From the NCBI GenBank assembly GCA_900554265.1, contig USGZ01000064.1, positions 1 through 8,159 of the forward strand: 8,159 nt of DNA. The letters are read 5' to 3'. A program made the position numbers and the translations under genes. This DNA comes from an uncultured Porphyromonadaceae bacterium. Its GTDB lineage: Bacteria > Bacteroidota > Bacteroidia > Bacteroidales > Muribaculaceae. Positions 1 through 5,547 of the stretch are shown here, one piece after another (within the stretch, counting starts at the first letter, position 1; the number at the start of each line of letters is the position of its first letter). The notes below the pieces were generated by a model. That model was not told the DNA's origin. It saw nothing but the letters and a program-made list of their open reading frames with translations, and did not search any database.

Positions 1-183
1 GCGCAGGAGCGCACGCCGGATATCGCCGTCGGTTATGCTTCCGGCCAGGCGTCCGGCCTCTGAGATTACGAACAGCGTCATGGCGCCTCCGGAGAGGGCG
101 TTGATTCGGGCCAGGGCGTCCATCAGCGTGGACGTCGAATCTATGAGGTGGTCCGTAAGATTTATTTTCTGCATCTGCGCCAT
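1..183 (-). CDS. CBS-domain protein, probable nucleotidyltransferase, N-terminal part only
   Basis: The first 61 codons of a gene that continues past the left edge. The visible protein begins MAQMQKINLTDHLI, followed by an STSTLMDALARIN segment and a block ending AGSITDGDIRRALL. The (G-x-hydrophobic-TDGD-hydrophobic-RR) signature is typical of the first CBS domain. In Bacteroidetes, this arrangement is usual at the N-terminus of sugar-phosphate nucleotidyltransferases (NTP_transferase with a CBS pair). The catalytic domain lies outside the window, so that activity is inferred from the family. Two starts are possible: ATG at 183 and ATG at 174. A TAACTTTG box at 198-191 would make the 183 start nearly leaderless. 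The 174 start lies 16 bases past the box, the same distance as for the small ORF that starts the dxs operon. The gene follows trkH after 28 bases, so it may also be read through from that operon. It could instead be another CBS-pair protein. Confidence 0.72.
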   Translation of the reverse strand, partial: MAQMQKINLTDHLIDSTSTLMDALARINALSGGAMTLFVISEAGRLAGSITDGDIRRALLR

Positions 184-190
184 ATGTCTG

Positions 191-198
191 CAAAGTTA
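191..198 (-). promoter_or_regulatory. Candidate -7 promoter box between trkH and the CBS-domain gene
   Basis: On the minus strand the 28-base gap contains TAACTTTG, an exact match to the Bacteroidetes TAnnTTTG -7 element. No TTG lies at the expected 19-21 base distance upstream, where the 3' end of trkH sits, so the -33 half is weak. If used, transcription would start about 5-7 bases further on, at or just before the ATG at 183. This would give a leaderless or very short-leader mRNA. Confidence 0.45.
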
Positions 199-211
199 CG
201 AAATTTCAATC

Positions 212-1693
212 TTATTTGCGCCAGAAGGAGGGCGTGAACAGAACCAGGACGCTGAAAATCTCGAGGCGTCCCGTCAGCATCAGGAAGCTGAGAACCCACT
301 TGGCCGTGTCCGGAAGCATGTCGTAGCCTCCGCCATAGCCCGTAACGCCGGCGCCGAGGCCCGTGTTCGACATGCACGAGAAGGCCGAGAAGAAAGCGTC
401 GATAATCGGCACGCCGCAGGCCGAGAGCACTATGCCGCCCGCGGCTATCAGAATCACGTAGATGCACAGGAAGGCTATGACCTTCGACACCAGCTCCTGG
501 CTGATGATCTTTCCGTTGATTTTCACCGACAGGATGGCGTTGGGATAGATGCAGCGGTAGAGTTCGTTGCGCGCGTTCTTGAAAAGATAGAGGGCGCGGT
601 CGATTTTTGCGCCGCCGGACGTGCTGCCCGCGCAGGCGCCCAGGAACATCATCACGAAGGTCAGGGCTATCACCAGCGGGCCCCAGCTCTCGAAATCGGT
701 TACGGTGAAGCCTGTCGAGGTAATGGTGGATACTATCTGGAACAGCGGGTCTATGGTCACGTCGACCCAGCTGCGCATCTTGCCGTTGTAGATGATGGTC
801 ACGGCAAAAAGTGCAAGGAACACGGCTATCAGCCCGACGTAGGTGCGGAACACGTCGTTGTGCCTCAGGGCCTTGACGTCGCCGCGCACTACCTTGTACA
901 TCAGCGCGAAATTCACGCCGCCCAGGAACATGAACACGATGATCACGCACTTGACGTAGAGCGAATGGTTCCAGGCGCCGATGCCTACGTCCTGGGTCGT
1001 GTAGCCTCCGGTCGAGATTGTGCCGAAGGCATGGCAGATACTCTCGAAAAGGTCCATCGGGCCCGCCCAGAGCAGCAGTATCAGCAGCAGCGTAAGCACC
1101 AGATATATCATCCAGAGGGTCTTGGCTGTCTGGCTGATGCGGGGGCGGATTTTGTCGTGCGTTATACCCGTTACCTCGGCGTTGAACATCTGCATGCCGC
1201 CCGAGTGGTTGAGCATCGGTATCACAGCGAGGGTGAACAGGATTATACCCATGCCGCCTATCCACTGCATCATGGCGCGCCAGAGATGGATGCCGTGGCT
1301 CATGCCTTCGTTGCTGGCCAGGACACTGGCGCCGGTGGTGGTGAAGCCGGACATGGCCTCGAAAAAGGCGTCCGAGAACGTAAGCGGCCGAGTGCAGAAC
1401 AGGAAGGGCATAAGCCCGAAGAAGGAGAACACTATCCACACCGCTACCGTCAGCAGGAATCCGTCGCGCTTGCCCAGGTGCGTGGCCCGGGGATGCGGGA
1501 AATATGTAAGGCCCAGGCCCGCGGCGAGCGTGGCGGCGGCGGTGACCCCGAAAGGCAGCCAGTCGCTCTCGCCGTAAATCAGGCTTGCGGCCATCGGGAA
1601 GAGCAGGAACGCGGCCTCGATACACAGCAGCCATCCGATGACGCGTAGCAGCATCCGGACGTTGATCATCTTTCTCTTAATTGCTCGAAGCAT
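212..1693 (-). CDS. trkH: Trk-type potassium uptake protein, membrane (translocating) subunit TrkH
   Basis: A 493-residue inner-membrane K+ translocating subunit that works with the TrkA ring on its cytoplasmic face. The four pore-loop repeats of the TrkH/KtrB/HKT superfamily are visible: TTTGAS near residues 118-123, ISTGGY near 226-231, TSTGFT near 335-340 and SNTGLG near 432-437. Each carries the filter glycine. Hydrophobic helices flank every pore loop, and the C-terminus has the family's GRLEIFSVLVLFTPSFW ending. Length matches the family (about 480-500 residues), and there is no break. The start at 1693 lies 13 bases after the trkA stop. An in-frame ATG at 1669 (MINVRMLLRVIG), preceded by a purine-rich stretch, is an equally good start and agrees better with how I recall homologues beginning. 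Close packing behind trkA indicates co-transcription and a matched subunit pair. A Na+-linked KtrB-like transporter is less likely given the length and N-terminus. Confidence 0.95.
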   Translation of the reverse strand: MLRAIKRKMINVRMLLRVIGWLLCIEAAFLLFPMAASLIYGESDWLPFGVTAAATLAAGLGLTYFPHPRATHLGKRDGFLLTVAVWIVFSFFGLMPFLFCTRPLTFSDAFFEAMSGFTTTGASVLASNEGMSHGIHLWRAMMQWIGGMGIILFTLAVIPMLNHSGGMQMFNAEVTGITHDKIRPRISQTAKTLWMIYLVLTLLLILLLWAGPMDLFESICHAFGTISTGGYTTQDVGIGAWNHSLYVKCVIIVFMFLGGVNFALMYKVVRGDVKALRHNDVFRTYVGLIAVFLALFAVTIIYNGKMRSWVDVTIDPLFQIVSTITSTGFTVTDFESWGPLVIALTFVMMFLGACAGSTSGGAKIDRALYLFKNARNELYRCIYPNAILSVKINGKIISQELVSKVIAFLCIYVILIAAGGIVLSACGVPIIDAFFSAFSCMSNTGLGAGVTGYGGGYDMLPDTAKWVLSFLMLTGRLEIFSVLVLFTPSFWRK

Positions 1694-1706
1694 CTTTCGG
1701 GAGGGG

Positions 1707-3041
1707 TCAGCTGAAAAGATTCTCTACTTTCTGGAGGGATCCGGCAAGGCAGAATACCAGCACATGGTCGCCGGCCTCAAGGACGGTGTTGCCGGTGATG
1801 AGCATGCCCCTGTCGCCGCGGATGAGGCCGGCCAGGGTCATCTGGCGGCTGAGTTTCAGGTCCTTGACGGGCTTGCCGGCAATCTTCGAGCCCGGCTTGA
1901 CTTCCAGCTCGGCGACTTCCGCGTCAGCAAGCGCGAGGCATTTGCTGGTGCTGGAGTCGGCGTCCAGCAGCAACTGGAAGATGGAGCTCGAGGCCAGGAG
2001 TTTCTTGTTGACGACGGTGCCGATATTGAGGTTTTCCGCCTGCGAGATGAACTGGATGTTCTCGACGTTGGCAACCGTCTTGCGGACACCGAATTCCTTG
2101 GCGTTGAGGCAGCAGAGAATGTTGGTCTCCGAACTGTCCGTCAGGGCCACGAAGGCGTCGAAATCGCTGATTCCGACGTCGGCCAGGGCGTCGGTGTCGC
2201 GGCCGTCGGCGTTGATGATCTCGCAGTCGGGGCACTTGGCCGGCAGCTTTTTGCAGCGCTCGAGGTCCTTCTCCATGATGAGGAACTTGAAGCGGTCGCC
2301 GGCGAGTTTGACCAGGCGCACGGCCATCTTGGAGCCTCCTACGATGAGCACGCGCCTGACCTTGTGCTGTTTTTTGCCGCAGAGTTCCGGCAGCTGGTCG
2401 ATGTGGTCGCGGGTGGTGGTGATGTAGAGGATGTCGCCGATGCGCAGGGAGTCCGTGCCGCGCGGGATTATGGTCTCGTGGTTGCGCTTGATGGCGGACA
2501 CGTGGAAGTTGCGGTGTCCCGAGGCGAACTCCAGCAGCTGCATGCCCGCCAGCGGCGCTCCCTCGCGGAGCTTGATGCCTACCAGGATGATGCGGCCGTC
2601 GTGCAGCTCGAACCAGTTGCGCGCCCAGACGTGGCGCAGCGATGTGATTATGTCCTGGGCGGCCAGTTGCTCGGGATAGATTACGCGGTCTACGCCCATA
2701 TGGTGGACAAGGCCCTCGTTGCGAGGGTTCATGAACTCGTAGGTGTCGATGCGGGCCACTGTCGTGCTCGCGCCGAGATTCTTGGCTATCGCGCAGGCCA
2801 CGATGTTGTTGCTTTCGTAGGGCGTCACGGCGATAAAGAGGTCGCAGTTGCCGGCGCCGGCGTCGCGCAGGGTCATGAACGACGTCGGTTGCCCGACTAC
2901 GGTCATCAGATTGTAGTTGGCGTCCAGTACGGCAAGTTTCTGCTGATTCTCGTCGATGAGCGTAATGTCCTGCTCCTCGGTGCTGAGAAGTTTTGCCAGG
3001 TGCGAGCCAACCTCGCCGGCTCCTGCGATTACGATTCTCAT
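1707..3041 (-). CDS. trkA: Trk system potassium uptake regulatory protein TrkA (tandem RCK)
   Basis: A 444-residue cytoplasmic protein that binds nucleotide and gates TrkH. It has two RCK_N (Rossmann)-RCK_C units in tandem. The first Rossmann fold opens with MRIVIAGAGEVGSHLAKLL (residues 1-19), a clean GxGxxG loop, and an acidic residue (D30) at the end of strand 2. The first RCK_C covers roughly residues 140-220 and the second roughly 365-444. The second Rossmann fold begins at VLIVGGSKMAVRLVK (about 231-245). Its glycine loop is degenerate (GGSKMA), as is common in the second half of TrkA, so the two sites may bind nucleotide differently. The E. coli protein is slightly longer (458 residues). 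The ATG at 3041 overlaps the dxs stop as ATGA, which suggests translational coupling. trkH follows 13 bases downstream. A stand-alone RCK regulator of another channel is unlikely with trkH adjacent. Confidence 0.95.
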   Translation of the reverse strand: MRIVIAGAGEVGSHLAKLLSTEEQDITLIDENQQKLAVLDANYNLMTVVGQPTSFMTLRDAGAGNCDLFIAVTPYESNNIVACAIAKNLGASTTVARIDTYEFMNPRNEGLVHHMGVDRVIYPEQLAAQDIITSLRHVWARNWFELHDGRIILVGIKLREGAPLAGMQLLEFASGHRNFHVSAIKRNHETIIPRGTDSLRIGDILYITTTRDHIDQLPELCGKKQHKVRRVLIVGGSKMAVRLVKLAGDRFKFLIMEKDLERCKKLPAKCPDCEIINADGRDTDALADVGISDFDAFVALTDSSETNILCCLNAKEFGVRKTVANVENIQFISQAENLNIGTVVNKKLLASSSIFQLLLDADSSTSKCLALADAEVAELEVKPGSKIAGKPVKDLKLSRQMTLAGLIRGDRGMLITGNTVLEAGDHVLVFCLAGSLQKVENLFS

Positions 3042-4942
3042 TCCTTTGGGGTATTGACTATTGTGGAGTATATGCTTTCAGGGTCGAAGGCACACATACG
3101 GTGCTGCTGGGCAGGGGTGGCCTGCGGGATGAAGCGGTCCGGGATGCCCAGGCGCACTACACGCGCCGACGGGGCATTGGCTGCCATCCATTCGGCCACG
3201 GCGCCTCCGAGACCGCCGCCGGCGCAGCCGTCCTCGACGGTGACGACCGGCACCTTCATCGCGGCGACTTCGCGCAGGATGTCCTCGTCCAGAGGCTTGA
3301 GGAAGGTCATGTCGTAGACCGCCGCCTCGATGCCCTTCTCCGCGGCGGCGCGGCCGGCGGCGTCGAGCACGTCGTAGACTACCGGCCCGAGAGCCAGCAC
3401 GGCGATGTCGCGCCCGGCGCGCAGGCGTTCGCCCTTTCCGGACTGAAGTGTCTTCATCTCGTTGCGCCAGTCCTTAAGGCGCCCCGAGCCGCGCGGGTAG
3501 CGGATGGCGTAGGGGCCGTGTTCGGTCGTGGCGGCGGTGAAGAGCATATGGCGCAGCATGTGCTCGTCGCGCGGAACGGCGATGGTCATTCCCGGAACGG
3601 TGCGCAGATAGGCCAGGTCGTAGGCGCCGTGGTGCGTGGCGCCGTCCTCGCCGACCAGACCCGCGCGGTCGATGCAGAAGGTCACCGGCAGCTTCTGCAG
3701 AGCGACGTCGTGGATGATGTGGTCGTAGCCTCGCTGGAGGAAGCTGGAGTAGATGGCTACGAAGGGCTTGAGGCCTTCCTTGGCCAGGCCGCCGGCGAAG
3801 GTCACGGCATGACCCTCGGAAATGCCTACGTCGAAGACACGGTCCGGCAGAGCTTCCTGCATTACCGATACGGATGTGCCCGAAGGCATCGCCGCGGTGA
3901 TGGCAACGATTTTCGGATCTTTCCCGGCGAGTTCGAGCAGCGTGCGCCCGAAAACGTCCTGATACTTCAGCGGCTTGCCTTCAGCGCTGCCGGTCAGACG
4001 CTTGCCCGTGGCGGCGTCGAAGCGGCCCGGTGCATGCCAGGTGGCCGGGTCGGCCTCGGCGGGCGCGTAGCCTTTGCCTTTGACGGTGCGCAGGTGCAGG
4101 ATGCGCGGGCCCTTCATGTCGCGGATGTCCGTGAGTATGCGGACAAGTGTTATCACGTCGTGACCGTCGAAAGGACCGAAATACCTGATGTTCAGGCCTT
4201 CGAAAATATTCTGCTGGCGTGTGAGCAGGCTCTTGAGGCTGTTGTTGAACCTCAGGACAGCGCCGCGGCGGCGCTCGCTTATCAGATGCATCCTGCGGAG
4301 AAGCTTGAAGACCTTGTAGCGAAGGTCGTTGTAGCCCCGAGTGGTCGTCAGGCGCGTGAGCTGCGAATTGAGGGCGCCGACATTGTGGTCGATGCTCATG
4401 TCGTTGTCGTTGAGGACGATGAGCAGATTGTTGTCGGTGTTGGCGGCATTGTTGATGCCCTCGAAGGCCAGGCCGCCGCTGATCGAGGCGTCGCCTACCA
4501 CGGCAACTACGTTGCGGTTCTCGCCTTTTAGCCTGGAAGCGATGGCCATGCCCAAAGCCGCGGATATGGAGTTCGAGGCGTGACCGGCGGAGAATGTATC
4601 GTACTCGCTCTCGTCGGGGTTGGGGAAGCCGCTCAGTCCGCCCATCTTGCGGTTGCCGGAAAAGGCCTCGCGGCGACCGGTCAGGAGTTTGTGGCCATAG
4701 GCCTGATGGCCAACGTCCCAGACGATGCGGTCCTCCGGCGTATCGAAAACATAATGCAGCGCCACCGTGATTTCCACGGAACCCATGCTTGAGGCAAAGT
4801 GTCCTGGATTCTCCGAGAGACTGGCTATCAGAAATTTGCGAATTTCGTCACACACTTGCGGCAGCTGCTCTACCGGCAGACGCCGCAGGTCCGAAGGACT
4901 GTTGATGCTGTCCAGCAAGGGTGTTTGGGGCCGTTCGCTCAT
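3038..4942 (-). CDS. dxs: 1-deoxy-D-xylulose-5-phosphate synthase
   Basis: Cytosolic thiamine-diphosphate enzyme condensing pyruvate with glyceraldehyde-3-phosphate to DXP, the entry step of the non-mevalonate isoprenoid pathway (the product also feeds thiamine and pyridoxal synthesis). The 634-residue length is close to E. coli Dxs (620). In order: PGHFASSMG (H48), WDVGHQAYGHK (H79), SEYDTFSAGHASNSISAALG (H121), the cofactor/Mg segment VVGDASISGG (D151) with LNDNDMSI (178-185), the catalytic glutamate region VGISEGHAVTFAGG (E376), then DRAGLVGEDGATHHGAYDLAYLR (425-447). A transketolase C-terminal domain follows (about 495-620). The ThDP motif reads GDA rather than the GDG of E. coli; I recall this as usual in Bacteroidetes, so I do not read it as inactivating. 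The ATG at 4942 overlaps the stop of the upstream small ORF, and the dxs stop overlaps the trkA ATG, so it sits inside a coupled operon. Confidence 0.97.
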   Translation of the reverse strand: MSERPQTPLLDSINSPSDLRRLPVEQLPQVCDEIRKFLIASLSENPGHFASSMGSVEITVALHYVFDTPEDRIVWDVGHQAYGHKLLTGRREAFSGNRKMGGLSGFPNPDESEYDTFSAGHASNSISAALGMAIASRLKGENRNVVAVVGDASISGGLAFEGINNAANTDNNLLIVLNDNDMSIDHNVGALNSQLTRLTTTRGYNDLRYKVFKLLRRMHLISERRRGAVLRFNNSLKSLLTRQQNIFEGLNIRYFGPFDGHDVITLVRILTDIRDMKGPRILHLRTVKGKGYAPAEADPATWHAPGRFDAATGKRLTGSAEGKPLKYQDVFGRTLLELAGKDPKIVAITAAMPSGTSVSVMQEALPDRVFDVGISEGHAVTFAGGLAKEGLKPFVAIYSSFLQRGYDHIIHDVALQKLPVTFCIDRAGLVGEDGATHHGAYDLAYLRTVPGMTIAVPRDEHMLRHMLFTAATTEHGPYAIRYPRGSGRLKDWRNEMKTLQSGKGERLRAGRDIAVLALGPVVYDVLDAAGRAAAEKGIEAAVYDMTFLKPLDEDILREVAAMKVPVVTVEDGCAGGGLGGAVAEWMAANAPSARVVRLGIPDRFIPQATPAQQHRMCAFDPESIYSTIVNTPKE

Positions 4943-5109
4943 TTATTCTTGACGTATTTCTTGTACATCGGCACGAAGATTATAATCGCCGAAGCCACGA
5001 TGATGAAAACCGTGTAGAGGGTGACGGGCGCGTGCGCTACGATATAGCACACCAGCCCCAGCCACAGCAAGCCCAGGATTACGAACCTTATGACGACGCT
5101 TGATTTCAT
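4939..5109 (-). CDS. Small two-helix membrane protein, first gene of the dxs operon (unknown function)
   Basis: A 56-residue ORF, shorter than many gene callers report. It reads MKSSVVIRFVILGLLWLG at the N-terminus, followed by LVCYIVAHAP, a second hydrophobic run TVFIIVASAIIIFVPMY, and a basic tail KKYVKNK. It therefore predicts two transmembrane helices (about 5-24 and 33-49) with a short turn containing H26-A-P28. The positive-inside rule places both ends in the cytoplasm. Its TGA overlaps the dxs ATG as ATGA, the same 4-base coupling seen between dxs and trkA. A full TTG-N20-TAATTTTG promoter lies immediately upstream and leaves a leader of about 10 bases. I do not recognise a named family. 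The membrane-like composition, coupling and promoter support a real gene over the competing 69-residue ORF in another frame at 4943-5152, which runs over the promoter. Confidence 0.75.
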   Translation of the reverse strand: MKSSVVIRFVILGLLWLGLVCYIVAHAPVTLYTVFIIVASAIIIFVPMYKKYVKNK

Positions 5110-5111
5110 AA

Positions 5112-5128
5112 TTGCACGTTTGGTGCAA
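5112..5128. repeat. Inverted repeat TTGCAC-N5-GTGCAA over the dxs-operon transcription start
   Basis: TTGCAC (5112-5117) and GTGCAA (5123-5128) are perfect inverted 6-mers separated by five bases. They span the last bases of the -7 box and the predicted transcription start, where a repressor site would sit. Alternatively, the RNA could form a small hairpin just before the start codon, but much of the upstream arm would lie before the start site. Operator function is inferred from position only. Confidence 0.4.
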
Positions 5129-5156
5129 AATTACAAATTTTTCCCCGCGCACCCAA
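5126..5156 (-). promoter_or_regulatory. Promoter of the small ORF-dxs-trkA-trkH operon
   Basis: On the minus strand, TTG (5156-5154), a 20-base spacer, then TAATTTTG (5133-5126). This is the Bacteroidetes housekeeping-sigma pattern (TTG at -33, TAnnTTTG at -7). The expected transcription start is near 5120, about 10 bases before the ATG at 5109. There is no strong Shine-Dalgarno sequence, as is usual in this phylum. An inverted repeat (5112-5128) covers the end of the -7 box and the start site. Confidence 0.75.
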
Positions 5157-5170
5157 AATTTTCAGGAGCG

Positions 5171-5188
5171 AGTTAAGATAGTTAAGAG
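5171..5188. repeat. Two-copy 9-base direct repeat (AGTTAAGAK)
   Basis: AGTTAAGAT (5171-5179) is followed directly by AGTTAAGAG (5180-5188), eight of nine bases identical. It is the first of three short arrays in the intergenic stretch 5157-5326, which holds no gene that I can support. Confidence 0.6.
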
Positions 5189-5196
5189 GTACGAGG

Positions 5197-5217
5197 GTTT
5201 AGGCTTTAGGTTTTAGG
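5197..5217. repeat. Three-copy 7-base tandem repeat (NTTTAGG), telomere-like unit
   Basis: GTTTAGG (5197-5203), CTTTAGG (5204-5210) and TTTTAGG (5211-5217) are contiguous and differ only at the first base. The unit resembles eukaryotic telomere repeats, but with three copies in a bacterial intergenic region this is probably coincidental low-complexity sequence. No function can be assigned. Confidence 0.65.
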
Positions 5218-5231
5218 CCGGGCGCGAGCTT

Positions 5232-5280
5232 TCGGGATTAATCCCGATGAATCAGGATAAATCTCGATTAATCTCGATAA
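5232..5280. repeat. 16-base palindrome running into a 10-base-period degenerate repeat
   Basis: TCGGGATTAATCCCGA (5232-5247) is a perfect palindrome. From 5241 the sequence continues as four 10-base units: ATCCCGATGA, ATCAGGATAA, ATCTCGATTA and ATCTCGATAA, with approximate consensus ATCYCGATWA. The first unit shares bases with the palindrome. A 10-base period puts each unit on the same face of the helix. The array lies between the divergent dxs-operon and tRNA-Cys promoters, about 45 bases before the -33 element of the latter. Confidence 0.65.
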
Positions 5281-5326
5281 TTACAAGCAATTCCCGCCCC
5301 GCTGCAAAAACTTTTTTTCGAAAAAT

Positions 5327-5357
5327 TTGGCCGGTACGGAATTTTGTCCTATCTTTG
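5327..5357 (+). promoter_or_regulatory. Promoter of tRNA-Cys
   Basis: TTG (5327-5329), a 20-base spacer, then TATCTTTG (5350-5357), a full match to the Bacteroidetes -33/-7 pattern. The expected start is about 5-7 bases later, leaving a leader of about 13 bases before the tRNA at 5377. Just upstream is an A/T-rich palindrome, TTTTTCGAAAAA (5314-5325), placed like an UP element; a stimulatory role is inferred. Confidence 0.78.
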
Positions 5358-5376
5358 CACTCGCAAACCACCAAAG

Positions 5377-5447
5377 GGTACCATGGCCGAGTGGTTAGGC
5401 ATCGGTCTGCAAAACCGAGCACAGCAGTTCGATTCTGCTTGGTACCT
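5377..5447 (+). tRNA. tRNA-Cys (anticodon GCA)
   Basis: A complete 71-nucleotide cloverleaf. The acceptor stem GGTACCA (5377-5383) pairs fully with TGGTACC (5440-5446). The D stem is GCC/GGC (5386-5388 with 5398-5400). The anticodon stem TCGGT/ACCGA (5402-5406 with 5414-5418) encloses loop CTGCAAA with anticodon GCA at 5409-5411. The T stem AGCAG/CTGCT (5423-5427 with 5435-5439) encloses TTCGATT. The discriminator is T5447, the U73 identity base expected of tRNA-Cys. CCA is not encoded and must be added after transcription. It has its own promoter upstream and terminator downstream, so it appears to be a single-gene transcription unit. Confidence 0.97.
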
Positions 5448-5453
5448 CTACCG

Positions 5454-5485
5454 AACGCGGATTCCTCTACAGGATTCCGCGTTTT
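5454..5485 (+). terminator. Rho-independent terminator of tRNA-Cys
   Basis: The arms AACGCGGA (5454-5461) and TCCGCGTT (5476-5483) pair perfectly. An inner TCC/GGA pairing continues after one T-T mismatch, and the top is a short TCTACA loop. The 3' arm runs into TTTT (5482-5485). It starts seven bases after the tRNA. The T-run is short, so termination may be partial, and it overlaps the next promoter's -33 TTG. Confidence 0.75.
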
Positions 5486-5514
5486 GCTTGTTTGCAAAAT
5501 TATTCGTAACTTTG
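5484..5514 (+). promoter_or_regulatory. Promoter of the M3 metallopeptidase gene
   Basis: TTG (5484-5486), a 20-base spacer, then TAACTTTG (5507-5514). This is the third promoter here with identical TTG-N20-TAnnTTTG geometry. The start is expected near 5520, giving a leader of about 28 bases before the ATG at 5548, with no strong Shine-Dalgarno sequence. The -33 element shares bases with the T-run of the tRNA terminator. Confidence 0.75.
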
Positions 5515-5547
5515 TGGCAATCCATCGAAAGAACCGAAGTGAACAGT

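Noticed and set aside
162..1634. 490-residue minus-strand ORF in another frame of trkH
   Set aside because: It is Arg/Pro/His-rich and unlike any family, while the overlapping frame has all four TrkH pore loops.
35..1648. Long plus-strand ORF of 537 residues opposite trkH
   Set aside because: It is antisense to a clear trkH, low-complexity in His/Glu/Ala, and matches no family; long shadow ORFs are common in GC-rich codon-biased sequence.
1638..3317. 559-residue plus-strand ORF opposite trkA
   Set aside because: It is antisense to a complete TrkA with both Rossmann folds and crosses into dxs; its composition is that of a shadow frame.
2993..4531. 512-residue plus-strand ORF opposite dxs
   Set aside because: It is antisense to a complete Dxs with every expected motif; no recognisable domain of its own.
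3038..4942. GDA instead of GDG in the Dxs ThDP motif as a sign of inactivity
   Set aside because: All other catalytic residues are present, and I recall GDA as the usual form in Bacteroidetes Dxs.
4943..5152. 69-residue minus-strand ORF upstream of dxs
   Set aside because: It starts upstream of the -7 box of the dxs-operon promoter and lacks membrane or domain character; the 56-residue frame at 4939-5109 fits the promoter and the dxs overlap better.
5110..5376. Riboswitch or CRISPR-like element in the divergent intergenic region
   Set aside because: The repeats are only 7-10 bases, degenerate and without spacers, and no ThDP or other riboswitch core is recognisable.
5344..5547. 68-residue N-terminal extension of the M3 peptidase
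   Set aside because: This stretch encodes tRNA-Cys, its terminator and the dcp promoter; the signal peptide begins at the ATG at 5548.
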